Shown in pieces: positions 17,209 through 25,700 of a stretch of DNA of 64,000 nucleotides. This DNA comes from Rivularia sp. T60_A2020_040 (GTDB taxonomy: Bacteria > Cyanobacteriota > Cyanobacteriia > Cyanobacteriales > Nostocaceae). The notes beneath the pieces were generated by a model. That model was given only the letters and a program-made list of their open reading frames with translations, was not told where the DNA came from and made no database searches. Position 1 is the stretch's first letter, and every line of letters starts with the position of its first letter. Where the stretch lies: NCBI GenBank assembly GCA_015272215.1, contig JACYMD010000084.1, positions 1 to 64,000 on the forward strand, read 5' to 3'. A program made the translations under genes and the position numbers.

Positions 17209-17802
17209 ATGACTCACTCCACAGATATTGCAACCTTAGCTCGCTGGATGGCTTCTGACTTTAGCAATCAAGAACAAGCTTTTGAAAATCCTCCTTTTTT
17301 CGCTCACATTCGAGTATGTATGCGTCCTCTACCTCTAGATTTATTGTCTGGAGTCAGTTTTTATGTAGAGCAAGCTTACGATTATATGCTCAATGATCCC
17401 TATCGGGTTGCAGTGAATAAGTTAGTTGATGCGGGAAATCATATCGAAATTGAGAACTATAGAGTTAAAAATGCGGAAAAATTCTATGGTGCATCGCGAA
17501 ATTTAGAACTTCTCCAAACTTTAGAGCCAAATGACTTAGAAAAACTATCTGGCTGTAACATGATTGTAGAATGGACTGGTCACAGTTTCAAAGGAGCGGT
17601 AGAACCAGGTAAAAGCTGCATTGTATTTCGTAAAGGAAAAAATACTTACCTTGACAGCGAATTTGAAATGGATGCAGAGAAATTTATCAGCAAAGACAGA
17701 GGAAGAGATTTAGAAACTGACGAGCATATTTGGGGTTCAGTCGCAGGCCCATTTCATTTTGTCCGCTGGCAAAGTTTTGCAGACGAAGTAAAAATTAAAT
17801 AG
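17209..17802 (+). CDS. cpcT: CpcT/CpeT-family phycobiliprotein chromophore lyase
   Basis: 197 residues, the typical length. CpcT attaches phycocyanobilin to Cys of the phycocyanin (or phycoerythrocyanin) beta subunit in the cytoplasm. The family signature is seen in LARWMASDFSNQEQAFENPPFFAHIRVCMRPLP and FYVEQAYDYMLNDPYRVAVNKLVD. The lipocalin-barrel strands end in GSVAGPFHFVRWQSFADEVK. The gene is alone but convergent with the Icc-like gene. Confidence 0.92.
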   Translation: MTHSTDIATLARWMASDFSNQEQAFENPPFFAHIRVCMRPLPLDLLSGVSFYVEQAYDYMLNDPYRVAVNKLVDAGNHIEIENYRVKNAEKFYGASRNLELLQTLEPNDLEKLSGCNMIVEWTGHSFKGAVEPGKSCIVFRKGKNTYLDSEFEMDAEKFISKDRGRDLETDEHIWGSVAGPFHFVRWQSFADEVKIK

Positions 17803-17809
17803 TCGTTCA

Positions 17810-18604
17810 TTATCCGTTGGCTGCTAACTCTACAGTGTGAAAGTAGGGAACTCGTTCAACCGAGCTTTCCCAAGTTCCATTCGGATAAAGTTTCATCAAG
17901 CGGAATCCTGGGGGTTTTCTCTCAAGAGCCAATTTTTTGCTTCCTGGCTGAAACTGAATGCAAGTTGAAGGAGTTCCCAAATAATCAACTCCTCTTCGCT
18001 GAGTGTAAAATTCTTGGTGTATATGACCAAATAATACTAATTTAACTTGGGGATATTTGTCCAAAACCGCAAAAAATTCTTCGGAGTTTTGCAATTGGCT
18101 TTTATCTAACCAGCGAGAATTTACCTTAAACGGAGGATGATGTATTGCTACTGCTGTTGGTTTATCAACAATTGTACTTAACTGTAAATCCAGCCATTTT
18201 AAAGTTTCCTGACGCAAATAACCATGTACTTTACCAGCGACAGAGGAATCTAACAATACAAAATTCCATCCCCCACGTTCAAAACACTTGCGTCGAGAAA
18301 CCAGCCCCATATTTAACACTTCACTCATTGTCGCGTAATTATCGTGATTTCCTGGTAGCCAATAACTAGGAAGAAATAACGAACTGATCAAATTTTGTAG
18401 ATTGGAATAAGATTGCGGGGTACCGTCACCCGATAAATCCCCCGTCAATAATAATAAATCAAGCTCCTCTCGAAGTTTTTTTAAGCGCTCGATAACTGCA
18501 TGGAAAGAATCCATCGTTGGGATTCCCAAGAGTTGTTGCTGTTCTGACGCAAATAGATGCATATCCGTTACTTGACCGATGGTTATCGGATAAACCTGCT
18601 TCAT
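17810..18604 (-). CDS. Icc/CpdA-type metallophosphoesterase
   Basis: 264 residues from ATG 18604. All metallophosphoesterase motifs are present: TDMHLF near residue 14, GDLSGDG near 54, GNHDN near 84, AIHHPPF near 155 and GHIHQEF near 193. The class III cyclic-nucleotide phosphodiesterases share this layout, so a cAMP or nucleotide diester substrate is likely but not proven. A TTG at 18640 lies right behind AAGGAG but too close to it, so the ATG is preferred with moderate confidence. Confidence 0.87.
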   Translation of the reverse strand: MKQVYPITIGQVTDMHLFASEQQQLLGIPTMDSFHAVIERLKKLREELDLLLLTGDLSGDGTPQSYSNLQNLISSLFLPSYWLPGNHDNYATMSEVLNMGLVSRRKCFERGGWNFVLLDSSVAGKVHGYLRQETLKWLDLQLSTIVDKPTAVAIHHPPFKVNSRWLDKSQLQNSEEFFAVLDKYPQVKLVLFGHIHQEFYTQRRGVDYLGTPSTCIQFQPGSKKLALERKPPGFRLMKLYPNGTWESSVERVPYFHTVELAANG

Positions 18605-19169
18605 CTTTGATGATACCAATCTAAGAGTCTTAATATCCAATTCTCCTTGTTAGTCATAACTTACTTATGTGATAGTAGCTAATGTTTTTTTAGCAACATA
18701 CTTATACAGCCAAGCTTCTTTTTTGTTAGGTAATGTATATTTACTTATTTGTGATTTTTTTTAAGTAATAACCGAGAGTAAGCTTTAACATCTTATACTA
18801 ATTTGGCTTTTTTGAATGTTTTTCATCTATCCTAAGACATAGAAAAATATTTTTTATGCTTTACAGTACTTATGCCTTAAGAAGTATAAATACTGTTTTT
18901 ACGAAGAAAAATATGTATTCTACATAACCGAAAATCCTAGCATAGATGTAGGTTAATGCAAGTCTGGACGGATAGCGTAAAACATGGTAATGATTTTGCT
19001 CTAAGGTTAAAGGTTGTAAGTTGCTACTCCCTATGTAAACGAAATATTTAATTAAATGTTGTCAGCAGTATTTAAATACAACCGTAAGAATTTAAAAGTC
19101 TTTAATAAAATAATCTACGGGGGGTAGATTTTTAGATAAAATATTGGTAAGATAATAAATCGTAAATGC
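18605..19169. other. AT-rich intergenic region upstream of tRNA-Cys
   Basis: 565 bp without a supportable gene. It has several T-rich hairpins and a possible promoter for the tRNA: TAGATAAAATATTGG at 19133-19147, 23 bp from the mature 5' end. Nothing else is called. Confidence 0.5.
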
Positions 19170-19241
<72 letters not shown>

Positions 19242-19544
19242 TTGTTAATATTCCGTTGTTTCCCCCTCCACAAGCACCTTCTAGCTTCGAGGAGTGGATT
19301 CTTCCTTTGTACCATTTTAAGTCAAATTGGGTAGAATCAACCCACGATTTTAGGCACAAATTTAGTCCAAGTTTTAGCTACCATTTAAAAGTTGAGGAAA
19401 ACTACTCATCTGAGTGCTGCGTATTTATCCGTTTGAAATTGGGTGACATCTTCTATAAAAAACAGTCCCTTAAAAACTTTGGGGTAAATTTTTATGGTTT
19501 CTTCTACACGAATCTTCAGCCAAAAAATATCTTGAAATTCTTTT

Positions 19545-20429
19545 ATGGAAAAGTATAGAAGACGGCAGTTGATAAGAGCAGGTAACGAAATCGTTCAACT
19601 TGCCTATCAGACAGAAGTTGACCTACCACAGATACTAGATAATTCCGAACAAAAAATTTTTCAAATTTCCAATCAAAGACTTTGCTCAAATATCGAACAT
19701 AACAGTACAATCGCCCTTGCTGCTTATAAAGAGATAGAAGAAGTTAATCCCATCTATTCAACAGGATTCAGTCAATTGGATGAATTGATAGTGGGATTTG
19801 AACCAGGTACGCTGACTATAGTTGCAGGTAGACCATCAATGGGTAAAAGTGCCATCTCTTTATGTCTTGCACTCCAGATGATATTAAGCCATTCTCTTCC
19901 CGTAATATTTTTTTCTTTGGAGATGACTAAGGAGCAATTGGAGTATCGCTTATGGAGTTTAATCAGTATTGCTTCCGATTGTAAAAATTGTGACCTGATT
20001 CCGATACAAAGCGATCGCATTCGCAGACACCGGGCTTTTATGGAAGGCTTGGCTGATTGGGAATTTAGCAATATAACTAAAATTGTTAATATTGCCTCAA
20101 CTCTGCCACTCTACATTAGCGATCGCAGAGGAATTACTGTTTCTGATATTGCTCACGAATGCCGTCAAATTAAAACTAAGAAAGGAAAAATAGGTTTAGT
20201 GGTAATTGATTACCTACAGATGATGGCGGAAGATTCAAGTGCTAATCGCAGTTATGAATTAGGGGGAGTCGCAAGGGGACTTTACAAAATGGCAGGCGAT
20301 TTAGAAGTTCCCGTATTAGCACTTTCACAAATTAATCGGGCTGTCGAAAGTAGAATAGTTAAACGTCCAATAATGAGCGACCTTACAAGTTCCTTTTCAT
20401 CCAAAACTATTTCATATACAATAACTTAA
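19545..20429 (+). pseudogene. DnaB-type replicative helicase fragment
   Basis: 294 residues starting within the DnaB linker (YRRRQLIRAGNEIVQLAYQTE) and covering most of the RecA-like domain. Walker A is AGRPSMGKSA near residue 93, followed by FFSLEMTKEQLEYRL and the Walker-B region LVVIDYLQMM near 217. The Q-loop sequence LALSQINRAVESR is also present. The N-terminal primase-binding domain is absent, and after RPIMSDLTSS the protein runs into the start of the duplicated cassette (20386). It has lost both ends, so hexamer function is doubtful. Confidence 0.85.
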
Positions 20430-20452
20430 GAATAATTAATCTGGTGCTTATA

Positions 20453-20644
20453 TTACTTCCTTTTGACTCTTTTAATAAAATAAAAACTACCAACTGAACC
20501 AGTAAATCCACTCATCAATAAATATACAATATTTTTATCGTTAATACCAAATATTTTAGCGGCGAGATTACCTATTAAGACACCTACCAAAGCGATTAGT
20601 AGAAGTACTAGCGTATGGAACCATGTCTCGTTGGTAAATTTCAT
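20453..20644 (-). CDS. small two-helix membrane protein (cassette copy 1)
   Basis: 63 residues. The N-terminus KFTNETWFH precedes helix 1 (LVLLLIALVGVLIGNLAA); helix 2 is NIVYLLMSGFTGSVGSFYFI, and the tail KRVKRK is basic. ATG follows TGAGGTCAATACGTT. No family is recognised. A paralogue with identical ends but different core is encoded by cassette copy 2 (20988-21182). The Lys-rich tail suggests the C-terminus stays inside. Confidence 0.6.
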   Translation of the reverse strand: MKFTNETWFHTLVLLLIALVGVLIGNLAAKIFGINDKNIVYLLMSGFTGSVGSFYFIKRVKRK

Positions 20645-20987
20645 AACGTATTGACCTCAACATTAAGTAAGTGGACGAGAATATTTGTAAGTATATAACT
20701 AAAATTTTGATACCATAATCGCGTTGTAATTTTATAACTAATTTTGTCTAATCTGCACGACGAGAACACCACGATTACTTTGGTTTATTATACATCATTC
20801 AGAATTTACCGGAAAAAGCAAATTGTTTTCTTCTATTTTTGATCGACGTAACAATGTATTTGTAAAATAATTCAGAAGAACCCATTTCATCTTCTGTAAA
20901 TGAATAAAATAACTCTATAGCAAGTTCTTTTTCATCCAAAACTATTTCATATACAATAACTTAAGCATAATTAATCTGGTGCTTATA

Positions 20988-21182
20988 TTACTTCCTTTTG
21001 ACTCTTTTGGTAAAATACAAACCAACCGGAAAACCAACAAACAAAGGTATTAGCAAGGTTACAAGATTATCTTCCTTAATACCAAATACCTTTTCAAGGA
21101 TGAATTTACCTATGAAGGCACTCACAAAAGTAATTAGTACGAGTGCTATCATATGGAACCATGTCTCGTTGGTAAATTTCAG
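20988..21182 (-). CDS. small two-helix membrane protein (cassette copy 2), start codon changed to CTG
   Basis: 64 codons. It keeps KFTNETWFH at the N-terminus and KRVKRK at the end; between them lie IALVLITFVSAFIGKFI and NLVTLLIPLFVGFPVGLYF. Aligned with copy 1 the middle is only about 40% identical, with one extra residue (E in LEKVFG). The codon aligned to the copy-1 ATG is CTG, behind the same ribosome site (TGAGGTAAATACGTT). It may use CTG, start at the internal Met 11, or be silent. Confidence 0.45.
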   Translation of the reverse strand: MKFTNETWFHMIALVLITFVSAFIGKFILEKVFGIKEDNLVTLLIPLFVGFPVGLYFTKRVKRK

Positions 21183-21573
21183 AACGTATTTACCTCAATA
21201 TTAAGTAAGTGGACGAGAATATTTGTAAGTATATAACTAAAATTTTGATACCATAATCGCGTTGTAATTTTATAACTAATTTTGTCTAATCTGCACGACG
21301 AGAACACCACGATTACTTTGGTTTATTATACATCATTCAGAATTTACCGGAAAAAGCAAATTGTTTTCTTCTATTTTTGATCGACGTAACAATGTATTTG
21401 TAAAATAATTCAGAAGAACCCATTTCATCTTCTGTAAATGCTTTTAGGTGAACTTATTGAATGATAAGAATATTTAATGATTTGATAGTTACTATTAAAT
21501 AATCGAAAGCATCCTAATTATGAAAAATGATTTGGGGGTGCTGCTGCCATTTTATCAAATAAAATCTAAATAA

Positions 21574-21900
21574 TTTAGACATAATTTGAATTTTACTCCC
21601 AAGCCAAGCGTACCCGATTTTGGCGGTTTGGATTTGTTCAAGAAGTTTATAGAACAAGCAAAGTTGGATTTTTCGATTCAAGCACGAAAGAATAATATTC
21701 CTCTTCCCAAGGGATGCTTGTTGGTGGGACCACCTGGAACTGGTAAAACTCTTGCAGCAAATGTTTGCGCTCTGATGCTAAATTTTCTTCTTGTGAGTGT
21801 GGATATCGCAGCGCTTATGAGCGGGGGTGCAATTTATTTAAAACGCACGTTGGAGAGGGTAGAAGCTTGCGCTCCTGTGGTGCTTTACTTTGAACAGTGA
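21574..21900 (+). pseudogene. AAA+ ATPase fragment (Ycf46/FtsH-like)
   Basis: An open frame of about 105 residues with no ATG, starting DFGGLDLFKKFIEQAKLDFS. It contains Walker A GPPGTGKT near residue 49 and VSVDIAALMSGG, then ends at VVLYFEQ where Walker B (normally LYFDE) should be. Resemblance is closest to Ycf46-type AAA proteins, in which a GGL...F...A/K helix precedes LPxPKG. It lacks both N- and C-terminal parts. Confidence 0.7.
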
Positions 21901-21917
21901 AACAACAACGAATAGCA

Positions 21918-22265
21918 TCAAACTGCTCGCATTAATGAAGCAGATTCAGTTTTTGTCTGGTTTTCTACTAAAGAGTTCGCAATTAAGGTCAATACCTCGG
22001 ATTTGCGGTCAACCGACATGGAACTAATTAGCGATCGCAAATCAACCGCATCTAACATAGATTCCCCATTTATACAGGAAAAGTAATAAATCTTTGCTTC
22101 TGTTGGCAGTGCAGCTATCAAACTAAAAAGAGTCTCAGCCATCAAATCTTTACCTTTCCTGAATTGGCTAATCTGACACTCTTGTACTCCACTACTAAGC
22201 GCCAACGATTTAGCAGGAATGCCAAACTTTTTCAATGTCTGATTAAAAGCTTCTCTGTAATGCAT
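21918..22265 (-). CDS. XRE-type HTH protein
   Basis: 115 residues. Helix-turn-helix spans about residues 12-48: FGIPAKSLALSSGVQECQISQFRKGKDL has the spacing of an XRE/Cro HTH in which the recognition helix is VQECQISQFRKG. The C-terminal half (SMSVDRKSEVLTLIANSLVEN) is helical and may dimerise. It may be a mobile-element or plasmid-type regulator given its position among gene fragments. No ligand domain is visible. Confidence 0.75.
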   Translation of the reverse strand: MHYREAFNQTLKKFGIPAKSLALSSGVQECQISQFRKGKDLMAETLFSLIAALPTEAKIYYFSCINGESMLDAVDLRSLISSMSVDRKSEVLTLIANSLVENQTKTESASLMRAV

Positions 22266-22547
22266 CTTTACATAATAAATATAATTTTTGCTTGTTTAAT
22301 TCTATAATTCTATAATTAGCCCAATTCATAAGGAGATGTTCGTGAATAATTTAATGCTACCAGATTAATCGGACAGCGGCTTTATATTCCGACTTCGTAA
22401 GGAACTTTCGGTGGTTTTTGTAGTAAATAATTCAAAATCATTACGGACGCTACTTAGTAATAAAAACTTGAATTAAATATGGCTTGAGAATCAAATGTGC
22501 TTGCTCCGGGCTTGTAAAGGATTTAGTTGCTTTGAGGATATAAAAGA

Positions 22548-23441
22548 ATGACCACACTTTTTGATATTGAACTATATCACCAACCTGAGATACAAGGCTA
22601 CAAAAGCGATTGGGACGGAGCTTTTTATGACCCCGCTTGGGATGAACCCGATGGTTTCCCTAAAACTTTACAGAATAAAGTTGTTGTAGATAGCGATTAC
22701 TCTACCTCAACGGACTCTTTGAACGAGGGTAAGAAAAAAACCTCAGATTGTTGGTGTGTACCACTTCAAATTGTTGAACTTATAGTTCGGGTGTTGGAAC
22801 AAATCAACCTCGAACTGTTAACCAGTAGTACTCAACTTGAAAAACAATCACCATTAGTACTACCTGTTGAGCGAACCAGTAGTACTCAACTTGAAAAACA
22901 GTCACCATTAGTACTACCTGTTGAGCGAACCAGTAGTACTCAACTTGAAAAACAATCATCATTAGTACTACCTGTTGAGCGAACCAGTAGTACTCAACTT
23001 GAAAAACAATCATCATTAGTACTACCTGTTGAGCGAACCAGTAGTACTCAACTTGAAAAACAATCATCATTAGTACTACCTGTTGAGCGAACCAGTAGTA
23101 CTCAACTTGAAAAACAATCATCATTAGTACTACCTGTTGAGCGAACCAGTAGTACTCAACTTGAAAAACAATCATCATTAGTACTACCTGTTGAGCGAAC
23201 CAGTAGTACTACTCGAAGAAGCTGCGGCGAAGGTACGGGCAGAATACACTGGAGAACTATTACTAAGAAAAGCGGTAAACAATACCAACAGGCTTGGTAT
23301 GATTGGCAGCTAAAAAGTGGTGAAAAAACAATTTATAAAAGCACTTATATTTCCAAAGGGATATTATCCCAAGTGCAACAACTGGAGTCACACAAAGCAC
23401 CAGTAAAGGAAATTTTGCAGTTATTAGGAATAAAGCTGTAG
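22548..23441 (+). CDS. hypothetical protein with seven 18-residue tandem repeats
   Basis: 297 residues in three parts. The acidic, aromatic N-terminus (about 1-91) starts MTTLFDIELYHQPEIQGY. Seven repeats of TSSTQLEKQ(S/P)(S/L)LVLPVER follow (92-217), then a basic C-terminus, IHWRTITKKSGKQYQQAWYDWQ...YISKGILSQVQQLE, ending APVKEILQLLG. The C-terminal type is common in Nostocales proteins of unknown function and looks nucleic-acid related. The gene may have been built by repeat expansion between two conserved ends. Its 3' end overlaps the antisense protease remnant by 97 bp. Confidence 0.7.
   Translation: MTTLFDIELYHQPEIQGYKSDWDGAFYDPAWDEPDGFPKTLQNKVVVDSDYSTSTDSLNEGKKKTSDCWCVPLQIVELIVRVLEQINLELLTSSTQLEKQSPLVLPVERTSSTQLEKQSPLVLPVERTSSTQLEKQSSLVLPVERTSSTQLEKQSSLVLPVERTSSTQLEKQSSLVLPVERTSSTQLEKQSSLVLPVERTSSTQLEKQSSLVLPVERTSSTTRRSCGEGTGRIHWRTITKKSGKQYQQAWYDWQLKSGEKTIYKSTYISKGILSQVQQLESHKAPVKEILQLLGIKL
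22821..23198. repeat. seven tandem 54-bp repeats
   Basis: Unit of 54 bp starting ACCAGTAGTACTCAACTTGA, repeated seven times with a partial eighth at 23199. The first two units differ from the rest at one or two bases (CACCATTA against CATCATTA) while the remaining five are essentially identical. Each junction holds the inverted pair AGTACTAC/GTAGTACT. The unit is a multiple of three, so the frame is kept; the complement is also open. Confidence 0.95.
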
Positions 23442-23881
23442 AATTTATAGGCTTGCTTAAAATCTGGTACGCATTCTGCTAAACGCCGCACCAACCAACG
23501 CTGAATTCTTTCTTCCCCCGTCTGAATTAAAAAAGCTCCTTTACATTTTTCAATTGCACTTTTAAACTCTTGCTCCTGCTGTTTACAGTCCAATAAACAT
23601 AAAAGTTCTGCTATCTTTTGATTAGAAGATGGCTCTGTAACTAATGGTTGAACAACCGGAATACTATTTGTCTCCGAGATGCATGATTCTAAATCGCACC
23701 AACATTCTCTCAAAACTTCAACCGGAATCATGAACGCTGCTTTTACTTGTTTGCGCTTTTCGCTTTCAGCAGGTTCTGCTGCAACCATGATTCCAGCAAC
23801 CCCATTTAAACTCTCAACCCATACTGGTGCGCCACTAAAACCACCTTCTATATAATAATCACTTTGTTCTAGAACAATCAA
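23345..23881 (-). pseudogene. fragment of a trypsin-like protease with iSTAND-like domain
   Basis: The open frame begins (TTG) inside a trypsin domain, YYIEGGFSGAPVWVESLNGVAGIMVAAE, with the GxSGAPV nucleophile Ser intact. A linker and short helical domain (KIAELLCLLDCKQQEQEFKSAIE) and the opening of an iSTAND-like NTPase remnant (GAFLIQTGEERIQRWLVRRLAECVP) follow. It then reads into the antisense strand of the repeat gene. The upstream catalytic His and Asp are missing. Such protease-effector fusions belong to bacterial conflict systems; this one is broken at both ends. Confidence 0.65.
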
Positions 23882-24152
23882 TCAGATAGTGATAATAGTG
23901 AATAAATCGCCATCGAAATAATTCAGAAAAACCCTACTAAAATCTTCTCTAGTAGGGTTCTTTATGGAGTTTAATGGTTCATATACTGTAAATAAATACA
24001 AATCATTCACAAAAGTGCATATCTAAGCCAATATTATCCCCATATTATGTGATGTAGAGGGATGCAGTCCCAAGAAAATTCATCAAAAATTCTCTGGTGC
24101 TGCTTCGGTATTAATACCATATTTTCCCTGTCGTAAAGTAATTTGAATTACC

Positions 24153-25631
24153 ATGACATCACCAACAAAATATTGGCAAATGCAGATACTTCCCATCGGG
24201 GAAGATGTTAAACTCAAACACTACAGGGAAATCTCTAAGGCAAAAGACTTTTTTAAAATACAATTCCCTGACTTAATCGGTAACTGTGTACTATCGAAAG
24301 ACGAAAATCAACAAGTTCAAACTATTTTATGGAAACTATTTCACTCAACTGATGATATTTACCAAAGTGCGATGGCGGGACTTTGTTTACGTTGCTATGT
24401 CTCTCACCGGATTCTCATTTCTTGTAAAACTATTCCTCACATCTACAATGTCAATGCCGAAAATCTGTTTAATTATACCGATTTACTACCTTTGGTTTTA
24501 AACGATGATGGTAAAACCCTAATAATTATAGATACTAAGACAAAAACTCAATATAAGTTGAATCATGATGATGGGAAAATGCAAGCGATCGCAAAAGGTG
24601 GAGAATTTTTTAGTGTTGATATTTTGCGGAGATTTAATCCCGATTTAGGTAACAAGGAAAGCTTAGATAATTGGACTACCAGACTCACCCGTCAAAATGA
24701 AAATATCAAATCATTTTTATGGGAGTTTGGGTTAGCAACTCCCAGTGATTGGGGATTACTATGTAAATTGGGTTCTCGTTCTTTATCACAACTACTCCCA
24801 ATGGAAGATCAAGAAATTATCAAAGCTTTTCAAACAGTTTACCAGCGAGATAGACTCAAAAATCGACAAAAAGGACGTTGTTTAGAACCAACACCAAATC
24901 AATTACAGGAAATATTGGATTTGTTACAAAAAATTAATTTAAATTTTTCTCCACAGCAGTTAATTGTACGTTTAAAATATATTGCAGAAATATTGCGTCA
25001 AGACTGGCTTTATAGAAAAACTGGGTATACTAAAACTGTATCCACAGAAGTATATAATAATCCGACTAATGATTATTTTGACAACCCAAATTTACCTTAT
25101 TATATAGACAGTAACCCGGAGGATGTAGAATTAGAACAATTACAAGAAACTTGTCAAAATTTATTTGAGCAAACGTTATATCAAATAGTCGGGGAAGTAA
25201 TTCAGCAGCGTGTTCAAGAGTTGCAAAAAAGTAAAGGTTATAAAAATTTTGCTCAACTATTTCCTGAAGGATTACGACTTTATTACCAAGAAAATAAGTC
25301 ATTGAATGAAATTAGCAAAATTTGGAATATTGATTGGAGTAAAGCCAGACGAATTTTTCAATTAGAAAACTTTTTGGATATAGTACAGTATAGAACTGAA
25401 GAAGTTTTTTTAGATAATCTTTTAAAATCTTTCAATGAATCCCGAACAATGAAAACTTCTCAAGAACCAGATTATCTCAAAAATATCACCAGTGAAATTA
25501 GAGAATTTGTCTGGAATAAAACATTTAAAAAAGCAAAATCAGAACTATTAGCTGGTAAAAAAAAGATAAAAAATAGCTTATTTGCTCAAGTTATCAGCAT
25601 TTATTTTAATGATTTGCGTGAGGGAGGTTAA
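24153..25631 (+). CDS. uncharacterised protein with sigma-region-4-like HTH
   Basis: 492 residues, soluble. The C-terminal third contains SLNEISKIWNIDWSKARRIFQLENFLD (about residues 388-415), whose helix-turn-helix spacing resembles sigma-70 region 4. Upstream helical regions (SLSQLLPMEDQEIIKAFQTVYQRDRL, residues 215-240) could be equivalent to other core-binding segments, but I see no standard sigma region 2. The family is common in Nostocales beside DUF1822, as here: the next gene starts 69 bp downstream. An atypical sigma-like or DNA-binding regulator is an inference. Confidence 0.65.
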   Translation: MTSPTKYWQMQILPIGEDVKLKHYREISKAKDFFKIQFPDLIGNCVLSKDENQQVQTILWKLFHSTDDIYQSAMAGLCLRCYVSHRILISCKTIPHIYNVNAENLFNYTDLLPLVLNDDGKTLIIIDTKTKTQYKLNHDDGKMQAIAKGGEFFSVDILRRFNPDLGNKESLDNWTTRLTRQNENIKSFLWEFGLATPSDWGLLCKLGSRSLSQLLPMEDQEIIKAFQTVYQRDRLKNRQKGRCLEPTPNQLQEILDLLQKINLNFSPQQLIVRLKYIAEILRQDWLYRKTGYTKTVSTEVYNNPTNDYFDNPNLPYYIDSNPEDVELEQLQETCQNLFEQTLYQIVGEVIQQRVQELQKSKGYKNFAQLFPEGLRLYYQENKSLNEISKIWNIDWSKARRIFQLENFLDIVQYRTEEVFLDNLLKSFNESRTMKTSQEPDYLKNITSEIREFVWNKTFKKAKSELLAGKKKIKNSLFAQVISIYFNDLREGG

Positions 25632-25700
25632 ACTAATAATTTGCATCAAATATACATCATTCATTCTATCTTTTCTCAGATAATTCATTCAAGAGGCAAT

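Larger units (their letters stand above)
20386..21440. repeat. tandem ~520-bp cassette duplication with divergent cores
   Basis: Copy 1 is 20386-20902 and copy 2 is 20921-21440, with an 18-bp spacer and a period of 535. Leading ~120 bp and trailing ~260 bp are nearly identical (two changes seen over the first 25 bases of the trailing part, then none noticed). The ~145-bp core of the encoded small protein is strongly divergent. Copy 1 cuts into the dnaB fragment. Confidence 0.85.

Noticed and set aside
18605-19169. Possible CRISPR-like or ncRNA array in T-rich sequence
   Set aside because: No regularly spaced direct repeats were found; only scattered T-rich hairpins.
22804-23178. 124-residue antisense open frame across the 54-bp repeats
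   Set aside because: It is a by-product of a 54-bp (multiple of 3) repeat with no stop in the complement; the plus-strand gene has conserved ends.
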